Assembly (NCBI RefSeq): GCF_028882275.1
Contig: NZ_JARBUT010000011.1
Coordinates: 124,001-188,000 of the forward strand
Reading direction: 5' to 3'
Source: Nocardiopsis sp. N85
Lineage (GTDB): Bacteria > Actinomycetota > Actinomycetes > Streptosporangiales > Streptosporangiaceae
Length of the DNA: 64,000 bases
Position 1 is the first letter of the stretch. Every line of letters starts with the position of its first letter. Under the pieces are notes generated by a model. The model did not search any database. It worked only from the letters and a program-made list of their open reading frames with translations, and was not told where the DNA came from. This document shows positions 55,578-64,000 of the stretch, piece by piece. The translations under genes and the position numbers were made by a program.

Positions 55578-56204
55578 TCAGAAGTCGACGCTGACGCAGG
55601 CGAGGCGGTCACCGGCGGTGCCCGCCTCGTCGTGGTCGGTCGCGGTGTGCCGTTCGTGCAGGACCAGGGAGGCGGCCCCGCCCTCGCGGAACTCCCACGG
55701 CACGGTGGCGCTGACCGTGACGGCACCGGTCCCGTCCGTGGTGAAGTCCAGCCACACCTCGTTCTCGGGGTTGGCGTAGGCCGGGTCGGTGGAGGGGGTC
55801 TCCGCGTCGGCGGCCGGGTCCTCCTCGTTCTGGTAGTGCGGACCGGCGTCCTCCGGCTCCTCCCCGCACGGCCGCGTGTGCACGTGGGCGCCGAAGTCGC
55901 GGTCGGCCTCCAGGCCGGTTCCGCTGAACTGCACGAACGTCGAGCCGTCCTGGACGCGCACCTGGACGTCGGAGGTGGCGCCCTCGGGCACGGCGGTCTC
56001 GTCGTAGGTGATCGCCGCCCGGCTCTCCCCCGGAGGCATGAAGATCCCGGCGGTGACACTGGGGGCGGCGGTCGGCTGGACCCCGGCCGGGCTCTGCGGC
56101 GCTTCGGAGCCGTCGCCGTCGCCGGCGCCCTCCTCCCCGGTGCACCCGGTGGCGAGGATCGCGATCAGGGTCAGGGCGCCTACGGCGAGCGGTGACGTGC
56201 GCAT
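55578..56204 (-). CDS. lipoprotein with Cu/Zn superoxide-dismutase-like domain
   Basis: This 208-residue protein has a lipoprotein signal (GALTLIAILATGC, Cys21 lipidated). A linker rich in Ser/Pro precedes a SOD-like CHRD domain with GAHVHTRPCG, GPHYQNEEDP and ASLVLHERHT. The histidines correspond to copper ligands of SodC, but not all catalytic residues can be checked. It would be anchored on the outer face of the membrane and may defend against superoxide. It converges with the YidC-like gene, 15 bases apart. Confidence 0.78.
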   Translation of the reverse strand: MRTSPLAVGALTLIAILATGCTGEEGAGDGDGSEAPQSPAGVQPTAAPSVTAGIFMPPGESRAAITYDETAVPEGATSDVQVRVQDGSTFVQFSGTGLEADRDFGAHVHTRPCGEEPEDAGPHYQNEEDPAADAETPSTDPAYANPENEVWLDFTTDGTGAVTVSATVPWEFREGGAASLVLHERHTATDHDEAGTAGDRLACVSVDF

Positions 56205-56281
56205 GACGGAACTCCCGGTGGATGTCGACGGTCGTCCGCAAGATTACCCAAAGCGATCGTTCGATGACCTCGGGTGCGGAT

Positions 56282-56743
56282 TCAGGATGTCGAGGGGGGA
56301 GGGAAATGCGTCCTGAGAGTGAAGGCCTCGGGGGTCGGGCCGTGTTCGCGCAACAGGTCGAGACGCCTCCCGGCCTCCTCGACACTGGGGATGCTATCGC
56401 TCGGAATCCACCACAGGACCAGGGACGGGCCCTCCATGCGGTCGAACCAGTGCCGCCGTTCGCGCAACAGGTCCAGGTGGTCGGTCCGGTAGGTGAAGTC
56501 CCACAGCGACTCCACGTCCTCCCACACCGAGTAGTTGACCAGGTGCGCCTCGCCGAACGGGCGGAGTCCGGTCGCGTCCTCCTTGCCCTCCTCGATCAGC
56601 CGCCACACGAAGCCGGGGGCGCTCTCGGCGAGTACGTTGATCGGCTCGATCCGTGAGGTGAACCCCTCCATGGAGGGGTCGGAGAGGGGGGCCTTCAGGA
56701 GCCCGAGGTTGAACTGGGCCAACTGGTGACGGGGGTCGCTCAT
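56282..56743 (-). CDS. DUF3291 family protein
   Basis: This 153-residue protein fits DUF3291: HQLAQFNLGLLKAPLSDPSM at the start, INVLAESAPGFVWRL, then LVNYSVWEDVESLWDFTYRTDHLDLLRERRHWF and LVLWWIP. It belongs to the dimeric alpha/beta barrel group with a possible ligand pocket. Its role is unknown. It sits 33 bases after the ArsR-like regulator stop on the same strand and may be under its control. Confidence 0.85.
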   Translation of the reverse strand: MSDPRHQLAQFNLGLLKAPLSDPSMEGFTSRIEPINVLAESAPGFVWRLIEEGKEDATGLRPFGEAHLVNYSVWEDVESLWDFTYRTDHLDLLRERRHWFDRMEGPSLVLWWIPSDSIPSVEEAGRRLDLLREHGPTPEAFTLRTHFPPPSTS

Positions 56744-56776
56744 GAGGGGTATCGGACCATGCCCGGGGTTTCTATG

Positions 56777-57433
56777 TCAATCTTTTTTGTTTTTAGAGAT
56801 GGTGACACAGCACCGGCCCGGCTCCGGCAGCATCCGGGCCCGCTCCCCGTCCTCTCCGACCCCCGCCAACATCCCCCGCAGCAGTTCCAGGTTGAGCCCG
56901 CACGCCAACGGAGGGAACGCCCGGGCCAACGTGTGGAACGGGCAGTTGCGCAACCGCAGCCCGTCCTCCCCCTCCGGGTCCGCCTCGGGCTCATAGCCCC
57001 GCTCGCGCAGCAGGGCCTCCACCGACCCCGCCGACGACTCCCGCGCGATCCGCAGCCCCTCCGCGCGCGCCGCCGCGTGCAGTGCCTCCTCCGCGCCGTG
57101 CCGCTCCACCGCCTCCGCCAGCACGTGCGCCGCCAACTCGTAGTCGCGCGGCGGCAGGTGCAACGACACCTGCCGGTCGGCCCGCCGGTACACCTTCGCC
57201 GGCCGGCCCGCGCCCGGCCCCTCCCTGCCGTTCAGCCGTTTGCTCGCCGTCTCCAGCAGACCGGCCTCGACCAGCCGGTCCAGGTGGTGCGCCGCCAGCG
57301 TCCGCTGGACGCCGAGCGCCTCGGCGGCCTCGGCCCGGCCCACCTCACCGCCCGACTCCACCACGTACTCGTACAGTCCGCGCCGCAACGGGTCGGCGAG
57401 CGCGCCGGCGGCGTCGATCGAGGAGTCGTCCAT
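56777..57433 (-). CDS. ArsR/SufR-type regulator with C-terminal cysteine cluster
   Basis: This 218-residue regulator has a winged helix-turn-helix at residues about 10-75 (LADPLRRGLYEYVVESGGEVGRAEAAEALGVQRTLAAHHLDRLVEAGLL). The C-terminal half carries LRNCPFHTLA, LACGLN and GRCCVTISK, four cysteines whose pattern is like iron-sulfur or redox-sensing SufR-type regulators. The chosen ATG lies at the start of similarity; 69 bases of upstream frame would overlap the promoter. It is divergent from the YigZ gene. Confidence 0.75.
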   Translation of the reverse strand: MDDSSIDAAGALADPLRRGLYEYVVESGGEVGRAEAAEALGVQRTLAAHHLDRLVEAGLLETASKRLNGREGPGAGRPAKVYRRADRQVSLHLPPRDYELAAHVLAEAVERHGAEEALHAAARAEGLRIARESSAGSVEALLRERGYEPEADPEGEDGLRLRNCPFHTLARAFPPLACGLNLELLRGMLAGVGEDGERARMLPEPGRCCVTISKNKKD

Positions 57434-57525
57434 GACCCCATTGTCGGCGCCGGACGCCCGAACGGCGCCCCGCGGAGGGGATGGGACACTGGGGACGCCC
57501 ACGAGACCCCGTCCGAACAGGCGAC

Positions 57526-58146
57526 ATGCGAACGATCAGACGCGACGGCGAGCACGAACTGGAGATCAAGCGCTCCCGGTTCATCTGCGCCCTGGCCAGG
57601 GTGTCCGACGAGGAGGCCGCCCGGGAGTTCATCGCGCGGCGTCGCAAGGAGCACTGGAACGCCGGCCACAACTGCACCGCCTACGTCCTCGGTGACGACG
57701 GCGGCGTCCAACGCTCCAGCGACGACGGCGAACCCGCCGGCACCGCCGGGGTCCCCATGCTCGAAGTGCTCCGCCACCGCGCGATGACCGACACCGTCGC
57801 GGTGGTCACCCGCTACTTCGGCGGCGTCAAACTCGGCGCCGGCGGTCTCATCCGCGCCTACGGCAACGCCGTCTCCACCGCCATCGACGCCCTCGGCGTC
57901 CTGGAACGCCGTCGCCTGCTGGTCGTGGACGTGCACACCGACTACGTCATCGGCGGCAGACTGGAGAGTGATCTGCGCGACTCCCGCTTCCACGTCCGCG
58001 ACGTCGCCTACGAGGACCGGGTCCGCGTCGAGGTGGCGCTCCCCGAAGAGGACCTGTCCGACTTCGAGGTCCGCCTCGCCGAGCTCACCGGGGGAAAGGC
58101 CGACCTGGAGGTGCGCGGCACCACCGTCGTCGACGTGGAACCCTGA
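57526..58146 (+). CDS. YigZ/IMPACT family protein
   Basis: This 206-residue protein has the IMPACT (UPF0029) domain: EIKRSRFICALARVSDEEAAREFIARRRKEHWNAGHNCTAYVLG near the start and VAVVTRYFGGVKLGAGGLIRAYG near residue 95. A ferredoxin-like DUF1949 domain sits at the C-terminus. The role in bacteria is unclear; the family is linked to ribosome or translation stress. The internal ATG was chosen because family similarity begins there. It is divergent from the ArsR/SufR-like gene. Confidence 0.88.
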   Translation: MRTIRRDGEHELEIKRSRFICALARVSDEEAAREFIARRRKEHWNAGHNCTAYVLGDDGGVQRSSDDGEPAGTAGVPMLEVLRHRAMTDTVAVVTRYFGGVKLGAGGLIRAYGNAVSTAIDALGVLERRRLLVVDVHTDYVIGGRLESDLRDSRFHVRDVAYEDRVRVEVALPEEDLSDFEVRLAELTGGKADLEVRGTTVVDVEP

Positions 58147-58255
58147 ACCGGGGCTGTTCACGTCGCCGTAACGACTGGTGGCCGTGTGTATCGGCATCCC
58201 GGCGTCCGGCTTAGGATTTGCCGTAAACGTCATCGTTCGTGGGGAGAAACCGTTC

Positions 58256-59704
58256 ATGCGCAGCTCACGGGTGCCCCAGGCTCTCACCTGCGGCCTCGCG
58301 GCGCTGCTGGCCACCTCGTGCAGCGGTGATCCCGAACCCCCCGCCCCCGAGCCCGAGGCGGAACCGGCCCCGATCCCGACCGCCTTCGAGGGCCAGTCCC
58401 CGCCCGGGATCGAGGGCGAGGTGCTCCGCTTCCTGCACGGCGAGGAGGCCGACGCCCACGCCATCTTCGCCGACCCGCTCGGGGTGCGGATCGGTTCCGT
58501 GGGCGACGCCTTCCTCATCAGCTCGGGAGGAGCCGACCACCACCTGCTCCAGGAGGCCGCCACCGGCGCCGACCTGTGGGAGGGCGAGGCGCGGTTCCGA
58601 GGATTCGGCACCGACGTCGACGGCGCGCCCGTGCTGCTCATGTCCGACCTCGACGGTTCCCCCTTCGTCCTCGACGCCGAGGGCGCCACCCTGTGGGAAC
58701 CCGCCGTGGAGGGCGACCTCTACCTGGGCGGCGTCGGCGTGCGCCGCCCCGAGGAGTGGTCCCCGGAGGAGGCCCACGGGGAGTACACCGTGCTGGCCGC
58801 CGACGGCACGGAGCTGTGGACCTACGACTTCGCCGCCCCCGAGGAACCCGAGGAGGAGGACGCGGAGGCCGAAGAGGACGCGGAGCGCGCCGACGAGGAG
58901 GAACCGGAGGACACGGAGGAGCCCCCCGCACTCGGCGTCCCCGTGGCCGCCTGGGCCGACACCGTCCTGCTCGCCTCCGGCGACAGCACCCTGCACGCCC
59001 GCTCGCTCGACCCGGACGACCCGGGCGCGGAGCTGTGGGACGTCGACGCGGGCGAGGACGACGACCTGGGCCTGTCGGCTTCCGGATCCCTGCCCGAACC
59101 CAGCGTTCTGGGCCTCTTCCCGCTGCCCGAGCCCGAGGAGGAGCCGGAGGAGGACGCCGCCCCGGAGGACGTCCTCGTGGTCCGCTGGAGCGGCACCGAG
59201 GCGTCCTCCGTGCTCTCCGCCCACGATCCCGCCGACGGCGATCTGCTGTGGACCCTGGAGGAGCCCGGGCCCAACCCCGTCGGCGGCCCCTTCGACCCGG
59301 CCGGTCCGGCCGGCGGCCTCTACGACACCACCACGGGGACCTTCCTGCTGCCCCAGGCCAGCGGTGCGGCCACCGCGGTCGCCATCGACCTGGCCGCCGG
59401 CGAGGTGCGCTGGGGGCTGGAGGAGGAGGGCGGCGCGTTCTCCCCCGCCTTCACCCACGCCGGGTACGTCTACGGGGCCGCCCGGGGCGGCGAGAACGAC
59501 TCCCAGGTGGTGCTGGACGCCCTCGACATGGACGTCGTCGCCGACGACCTCTCCGCCCACGTCGAGGCGGTCACCGCCGGCGGGCACGCCATCCTCGTCC
59601 AGGACCGCCAGCGCTTCGTCTACGGTCCGCCTCCGCAGGACGAGGAGGACACGGACGAACCCACCGAGGACCCCTCGGAGAGCCCGTCCGCCGAAGCGAG
59701 CTGA
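58256..59704 (+). CDS. lipoprotein with PQQ-like beta-propeller domain
   Basis: This 482-residue protein has a lipoprotein signal peptide (ALTCGLAALLATSC, Cys22). The repeats ADLWEGEARFRG, GATLWEPAVEG, DLLWTLEEPGP and GEVRWGLEEEGG are short beta-propeller-like blades as in PQQ-dependent or BamB-like proteins. An acidic insert at about residues 200-225 and an acidic C-terminal tail are low complexity. It is probably attached to the outer membrane face and binds another protein. The ATG was chosen because the lipobox starts there. Confidence 0.75.
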   Translation: MRSSRVPQALTCGLAALLATSCSGDPEPPAPEPEAEPAPIPTAFEGQSPPGIEGEVLRFLHGEEADAHAIFADPLGVRIGSVGDAFLISSGGADHHLLQEAATGADLWEGEARFRGFGTDVDGAPVLLMSDLDGSPFVLDAEGATLWEPAVEGDLYLGGVGVRRPEEWSPEEAHGEYTVLAADGTELWTYDFAAPEEPEEEDAEAEEDAERADEEEPEDTEEPPALGVPVAAWADTVLLASGDSTLHARSLDPDDPGAELWDVDAGEDDDLGLSASGSLPEPSVLGLFPLPEPEEEPEEDAAPEDVLVVRWSGTEASSVLSAHDPADGDLLWTLEEPGPNPVGGPFDPAGPAGGLYDTTTGTFLLPQASGAATAVAIDLAAGEVRWGLEEEGGAFSPAFTHAGYVYGAARGGENDSQVVLDALDMDVVADDLSAHVEAVTAGGHAILVQDRQRFVYGPPPQDEEDTDEPTEDPSESPSAEAS

Positions 59705-59732
59705 GAGTGCGATTCGTCAATGAAAATCCGCA

Positions 59733-59761
59733 TTGACGGGTTTCCCGGGGACTGGTAGACA
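59733..59761 (+). promoter_or_regulatory. housekeeping-type promoter of the FN3 protein gene
   Basis: TTGACG (59733-59738), exactly 17 bases, then TAGACA (59756-59761). This matches the actinomycete HrdB consensus well. The start codon is 108 bases downstream. Confidence 0.7.
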
Positions 59762-59868
59762 CTTCCCTGTCCTCTGCTCGGCCCGTGCCCCGCGCCGACC
59801 CCCACCCTCCGGTGCCTTCTCGGTGCCCGCCGCCCGCACGCGCCACCCCTCAGAGGGAGAGCAGCAAC

Positions 59869-62127
59869 GTGGCCCCCTCCACCGCATCCCCCGCGACCCC
59901 GAAGCACCCTTCCCGTAAGGCCTCCGTGGCCCGCCTGTTCGGCTCCCTCCGGAACCGGGCCCGTGCCCACGCCTCGGGTCTGACGGTCGTCCTCCTCACC
60001 GCCGCCCTGGTCAGCACCGTCCTCGGTACGGGCGCCCTCGGCCGCACCGACGAGATGTCCGACGGTGCCGTGTGGCTGTGGACCAGCCCCCTCGGTGAGG
60101 CCTCCCGCGTCAACGGCAACAGTGGGGAGGTCGACCTGGTCGCCGGCCTGCCCGAGTCGGCGGGCACCGACATCCGCGTCGTCCAGAACGACGACCACCT
60201 TCTCCTCTACGATCCCGTCACCGGCAAGGTCACCTCGGTGGACCTGCTCCGGATGGGTTTCTCCGGGGTGCTCGAACTGGGCGCGGGCGACTTCGACCTC
60301 GTGCTCGGAGAGGAGGCCGCCGTGGTGATCGGCCGTGCCTCCGGCGAGGTGAAGGCGGTCGACCCCGCCACCCTCCAGCCCACCGGTGAGACGCTCAGGA
60401 TCCCGGCCCCGCTGGTCGGCGGTGCCTTCGACGACGAGGGCACCCTCTGGCTCGGGGTGCCCACGCAGGGCACCGTCGTGGGCGTGGAGATCCCCGGGGA
60501 CGAGGCGGTCATCGAGCGGACGGCCGCCGTCGCCGAACCCGGTGCCGACCTCTCCCTCACGGTCCTCGACGAGGGGGCGTTCGCGGTCGATCGGTCCGGC
60601 GACCGCCTCGTCACACTGGGCGCGGACGGCGACACCGAGGCCGTCGACGCCCCGCTGCCGGTGGAGGGCGCCGAAATGCCCGCCCGCACCCGGGGCGACC
60701 TGGTCGCCGTGACCCTCCCCGGGTCCGGCGAGGTCCTCACGGTGACCGACCCGCACGGCGCGGTCCGCACCGCGCACTTCGCGGTCGGTGAGGGCGCCGG
60801 CACCGCCGTCGCCTACGAGGGCCGTGTCTACGTGCCCTTCGCGGACGAGGGCCTGGTACGGGTCTTCGACGCCGAGGGCGTCGAGCTCACCCCGGTCACC
60901 CTGCCCGAGGCGGAGGGACCCCTGGAGATGGAGGTTCGGGAGGGGCGCCTGTTCATCAACTCCCCCCGCACCGGAGTCGCCGCGGTGGTCGACCCCGACG
61001 GCCGGGCCACCATCGTCGACAAGTCCGACCCGCCGCCCGGGCTCGGGGACGAGGAGGACGGCGCTCCCGCGCCCGGAGCGCCCGAACTCGGCGACACCGG
61101 CGAGCCCGACCCACTGCCGGGCACGGACCCGGGCCCCGGGCCCAGTGCCACCGTTCCCGGTGACAACGGACCGGCGGACGTGCCGGGCATCCCCGGGCCC
61201 GGAGACCGGCCCGGTGAGGGCCAGGGCGGTGGACAAGGTGAGCCCGAGGTGCCCGAACCCGAGGTACCCGAGGACCCCGAGCCCGAGGGCGGCCCCCCCG
61301 GGGCCCCCACCCCCGTGTCCGCCACCGCGGGCGACGGGTCCGCCTCCCTGAGCTGGCCGGAGGCCTACTCCCCGGACGCCCCGGTGGAGGAGTACCACAT
61401 CACCTGGAACGACGGTGAGCTGACCGTCGGCGGCGACGAACTGACGGTCGAGATCACCGGCCTGACCAACGGCACCGCCTACCGGTTCCGGGTCCGGGCC
61501 GTCAACGCCCACGGTCTCGGCCCCGCCGCGCAGAGCATGGAGGTCACCCCCGGCGAACGGGCACCGGGCGCCCCCGCCTCCGTGACGGCCCAGGCCACCG
61601 GGAGCGAGAACGCCACGGTCTCCTGGACGGCGGTGGACGGGGCCCACGACTACCTCGTGACCATCGACGCGGCCTCGGGCACCGACCCCAGCGACCGCAC
61701 CTCCACCGGGACGTCCGCGGACGTCTCCGGGCTGACCCCGGGCGAGACCTACACCTTCACCGTCACCGCGCGGACCCAGGGCGGGGTGAGCGGCGCCCCC
61801 ACCGGCAGCCGGCCGCTCACGATGCCCGAGGCCGCGCTGGGCGCTCCCGCGAGCGTCAGCCACAGCGTCTCCGGAGCCAACGTGACCGTCACCTGGACCC
61901 TGGTGGAGGGCGCGGCCCGGTACACGATCACGCCGAGCGGTGACGGCGGGCTCCAACCGGTGACGGTGGCCGGCGACGCGGCCGGAGGGGGCTCCCTCTC
62001 CCACACGATGGGGCGCGGAGCGTCCGGCCGCTGCTACGCGTTCACCGTGGTCGCGGTGGCCGGGGACGGCACGGTCGCGCAGTCTTCCACCAGCGGCCCC
62101 TCCCGTTGCGAACAGGAGTTCAGATGA
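59869..62127 (+). CDS. membrane-anchored surface protein with beta-propeller and three FN3 domains
   Basis: This 752-residue protein has one N-terminal membrane anchor (about residues 35-55, SGLTVVLLTAALVSTVLGTGA). A propeller-like region is at about 60-400 and a Pro/Gly/Asp/Glu-rich linker at about 405-480. Three fibronectin type III repeats then run to the end (GAPTPVSATAGDGSASLSWP, GAPASVTAQATGSENATVSW and GAPASVSHSVSGANVTVTW). A final pair of Cys is present. The GTG start follows AGAGGGAGAG; a longer frame of low complexity upstream is rejected. It likely acts outside the cell in wall or secretion functions. The next gene overlaps its end by 4 bases. Confidence 0.8.
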   Translation: MAPSTASPATPKHPSRKASVARLFGSLRNRARAHASGLTVVLLTAALVSTVLGTGALGRTDEMSDGAVWLWTSPLGEASRVNGNSGEVDLVAGLPESAGTDIRVVQNDDHLLLYDPVTGKVTSVDLLRMGFSGVLELGAGDFDLVLGEEAAVVIGRASGEVKAVDPATLQPTGETLRIPAPLVGGAFDDEGTLWLGVPTQGTVVGVEIPGDEAVIERTAAVAEPGADLSLTVLDEGAFAVDRSGDRLVTLGADGDTEAVDAPLPVEGAEMPARTRGDLVAVTLPGSGEVLTVTDPHGAVRTAHFAVGEGAGTAVAYEGRVYVPFADEGLVRVFDAEGVELTPVTLPEAEGPLEMEVREGRLFINSPRTGVAAVVDPDGRATIVDKSDPPPGLGDEEDGAPAPGAPELGDTGEPDPLPGTDPGPGPSATVPGDNGPADVPGIPGPGDRPGEGQGGGQGEPEVPEPEVPEDPEPEGGPPGAPTPVSATAGDGSASLSWPEAYSPDAPVEEYHITWNDGELTVGGDELTVEITGLTNGTAYRFRVRAVNAHGLGPAAQSMEVTPGERAPGAPASVTAQATGSENATVSWTAVDGAHDYLVTIDAASGTDPSDRTSTGTSADVSGLTPGETYTFTVTARTQGGVSGAPTGSRPLTMPEAALGAPASVSHSVSGANVTVTWTLVEGAARYTITPSGDGGLQPVTVAGDAAGGGSLSHTMGRGASGRCYAFTVVAVAGDGTVAQSSTSGPSRCEQEFR

Positions 62128-62549
62128 TGCGTCGTAAGGTCCGGGCCTCGTGGGCCGGTGTCCTGGCGGTAGCCGTCGCGGTGGCGCTGCTGTCCCCGAC
62201 CTCGGCGGTTCAGGCCGCCGACCCCGTCGCCATCTGCAACTTGCAGAGCGCGGCGGGGGCACAGACCTACACGCGGAACGCCGACGGGTGGCCCAGGTCC
62301 ATTCCGGGCGGCGGACAGATGTACCTCTTCTATGAGGGCAACCTCGGCCAGAACTGCGCCGTGACCATCGGCAGCGGCGCCGTCGACGTCGGCCTGCGCC
62401 GTTCGGACGGCGCCGGTGGGGCGAGGTGGAGCACCGGGAACGGGGCCACGGGTCCGGTGTACGTCCAGGCCCCGGGTGCGTGCGTCGACGTCACCGGCTC
62501 CGCCAACGGGCGGTCCACCCTGGTCACCGGGGTCAACTGCGGGGGCTGA
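62124..62549 (+). CDS. small secreted protein with four cysteines
   Basis: This 141-residue protein has a Sec signal peptide (residues 1-31, RRKVRASWAGVLAVAVAVALLS ending VQA). The mature domain is beta-rich with four Cys residues (VAICNLQ, QNCAVT, GACVDV, VNCGG) that probably form two disulfides. No family was recognised. The ATG overlaps the FN3 gene stop (ATGA), with AGGAG 5 bases upstream, so the two are co-translated and probably function together at the cell surface. It converges with the kinase gene, 4 bases apart. Confidence 0.7.
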   Translation: MMRRKVRASWAGVLAVAVAVALLSPTSAVQAADPVAICNLQSAAGAQTYTRNADGWPRSIPGGGQMYLFYEGNLGQNCAVTIGSGAVDVGLRRSDGAGGARWSTGNGATGPVYVQAPGACVDVTGSANGRSTLVTGVNCGG

Positions 62550-62553
62550 GTCC

Positions 62554-64000
62554 TCAGCCCGCGCCGCGATCGGTGCAGGCCTCCTCGGAGTGGGCGATCG
62601 TGTCCCCTCCCAGGAGGGCGATGACGATGAAGCAGTACTCCGCCTCGGGGTCGAGCCCCTCCACCCGGGCCTCGGCCGTGCCCGCCGCCGCCTCGGCGAG
62701 CGAGGCCGGGGTGTCGCCCGACGGCCCGCCCACGACGTGATGGGGCGCCGACTCCGCCCCCTCGGCCGTCGTCCAGGTCAGGACCACCGAGTCGCCGGAG
62801 TCCTCCAGGGTCACCCCCGTGGGGGCCGCCTCCGGGTCGATGGCGGCGTTCGGGACGTCCGACGCCTCCGGTAGGCCTCCCTCAGGGGCGGGCGGCTCCT
62901 CCCGGGACATGAGCCCCACCGCGCCCAGCAGGGACGCCACCGGGCCCGGGTTGAGGAACGTCACCACGCCCAGGACGATGACGACGACCGCCGCCGACGC
63001 CACGGCGATCCGGACCGCGCCCCAGCGGGGCGCGGACCCGTCCGCCCGCTCGTGCGGCGCGTCGGCGGCCGGTCGCCACGGCTCCGGTCGCCGGGGCGGG
63101 TCGAGGGGCGCCGGTACGGCCGGTGTCCGTCGCGGATCGTGTCGTGGGTCCCGGGGGACGCCCCCACTCTGCCTCGGCCCCGTGCGGGGTGCCGCGTCCG
63201 TCCACGTGGGAGGGGACGCCGTGCCGGTGTGGTCGACGATGCCGTGCCAGGGGTCGGCGGGGACCGCGCCGTCCCGTCGCGGCCCGACGAGCGGTGACGC
63301 CGTCGCGCCGGGTGGGCCGGGCGCGGTCGGGCCGGTGGTGCCGGGCCGGGGATCCCCCGTGTCGGGGCCCGTCCCCGAGGGGGCGGGTGGTGTCGCGTTC
63401 GTGCCGGAGGAGTCCGGTGAGGCCGGGGCGGTCCGCTCGCCGACGCCGTGCCGGGGGTCGCGGGGAGCGGGCCCGTCCGGTGCCGGTACCGCCGTGGACT
63501 CCGGGAACGATGGCCGGGGCGCGGGGCGCACCGGCGGCTCCGTTCGCGGGGCCGGGGGACCGACGGGCGTTTCCGTCATGGCCGTCTCCGGAGCGGGTCC
63601 GGCGGACGGCGGGTGTCCTGCGGGCGTCTCCCGCCCGGACGGCGCCTCCGTCACCGGCGCGGGCGCCGAAGGGACCGCGACCGTCGCCGTCTCCAGGTCC
63701 GCGGCGAACGCGGCCGTGTCGGGATGGCGCAGACCGGGATCCTTCTCCAGCGCCCGCGACAACACCGCCCACCACGCGCCGGGCAGATCCTCGCGCGGCG
63801 GTGGGAGCACGGCGCCGAGCACCCGCTCCCTGAGCGCGAACAGGTCCGTGGGGCCGTCGGTGAACGGCGGGCGGCCCGCCAGCAGCTCCCACAGGGTGGC
63901 GGCGAGGCGGTACACGTCCGAGGCCGGGGTCGGGGCCCGGCCCTCGATCACCTCGGGCGGGGTGTAGGGCAGCGCGGCGGCATCCGACGCCGCTCCGGGG
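62554..64000 (-). CDS. transmembrane Ser/Thr protein kinase, C-terminal part (5' end beyond window)
   Basis: The frame continues past the window edge. Visible residues include the last kinase subdomains (LPYTPPEVIEG, then ASDVYRLAATLWELLAGRPPF and RALEKDPGLRHPD). A long Pro-rich juxtamembrane linker of about 190 residues follows, then one membrane helix (VRIAVASAAVVVIVLGVVTFL). An extracellular FN3-like domain with two Cys (EYCFIVIALLGG and EEACTDRG) ends the protein. It belongs to the Hanks-type kinases of actinomycetes. The extracellular FN3-like sensor resembles the domains of the two neighbouring surface proteins, suggesting they form one surface-signalling group. Confidence 0.85.
   Translation of the reverse strand, partial: PGAASDAAALPYTPPEVIEGRAPTPASDVYRLAATLWELLAGRPPFTDGPTDLFALRERVLGAVLPPPREDLPGAWWAVLSRALEKDPGLRHPDTAAFAADLETATVAVPSAPAPVTEAPSGRETPAGHPPSAGPAPETAMTETPVGPPAPRTEPPVRPAPRPSFPESTAVPAPDGPAPRDPRHGVGERTAPASPDSSGTNATPPAPSGTGPDTGDPRPGTTGPTAPGPPGATASPLVGPRRDGAVPADPWHGIVDHTGTASPPTWTDAAPRTGPRQSGGVPRDPRHDPRRTPAVPAPLDPPRRPEPWRPAADAPHERADGSAPRWGAVRIAVASAAVVVIVLGVVTFLNPGPVASLLGAVGLMSREEPPAPEGGLPEASDVPNAAIDPEAAPTGVTLEDSGDSVVLTWTTAEGAESAPHHVVGGPSGDTPASLAEAAAGTAEARVEGLDPEAEYCFIVIALLGGDTIAHSEEACTDRGAG

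Overview
The window is about 73% GC by eye, with strong third-position GC bias, GTG/TTG starts, an HspR/HAIR heat-shock system, SARP regulators and an F420-type oxidoreductase. This points to a filamentous actinomycete. Gene content fits Nocardiopsis or a relative best, but that is an inference and not a taxonomic proof.

Layout. 1-8.2 kb holds regulators: the tail of one AfsR-like SARP, a complete large SARP-NB-ARC-TPR regulator, a small secreted protein, and two small SARP-like paralogues that flank an opposite-strand LanM-type lanthipeptide synthetase. The LanM dehydratase catalytic residues are replaced, while its cyclase zinc ligands are kept. 8.4-11.8 kb has an ECF42-type sigma factor with its DGPF partner gene, a PIN-domain remnant and an NAD-dependent epimerase.

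12.07-22.9 kb is a class V lanthipeptide (lexapeptide/cacaoidin-like) operon. In order it encodes an APH-like kinase, a HopA1-like lyase, three precursor peptides of two types, an ABC exporter, an F420-type reductase, a LanD-like cysteine decarboxylase, a degenerate APH-fold protein (candidate LanX), a two-domain M16 protease, a methyltransferase and a 55-residue membrane peptide. Hairpins separate the synthetase genes, precursor 1, precursors 2 and 3, and the tailoring genes, which suggests graded expression. A second ABC transporter and an XRE-STAND regulator follow to 26.2 kb. The expected path is phosphorylation and elimination of Ser/Thr, thioether closure, reduction of some dehydro-residues to D-amino acids, C-terminal AviMeCys formation, leader removal, N-terminal methylation and export.

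26.2-64 kb is mostly ordinary chromosome. It has DedA, DUF2283, the heat-shock operon dnaK-grpE-dnaJ-hspR-clpB with a HAIR operator, an FadF-like Fe-S oxidoreductase, and an ABC transporter with a structured leader followed by two tandem histidine kinases, the first lacking its phospho-accepting His. Further on are a gamma-carbonic-anhydrase-like protein, a DivIVA-like coiled-coil protein, a GNAT, an MFS/TetR pair, a D-amino-acid catabolic divergon (ridA / D-aminoacylase / PfkB kinase), a YidC-like insertase, a SOD-like lipoprotein, an ArsR-type regulator with a Cys cluster, a YigZ protein, surface proteins with FN3 repeats and the C-terminal part of a Ser/Thr kinase.

No tRNA, rRNA, CRISPR array or intact insertion sequence was recognised.
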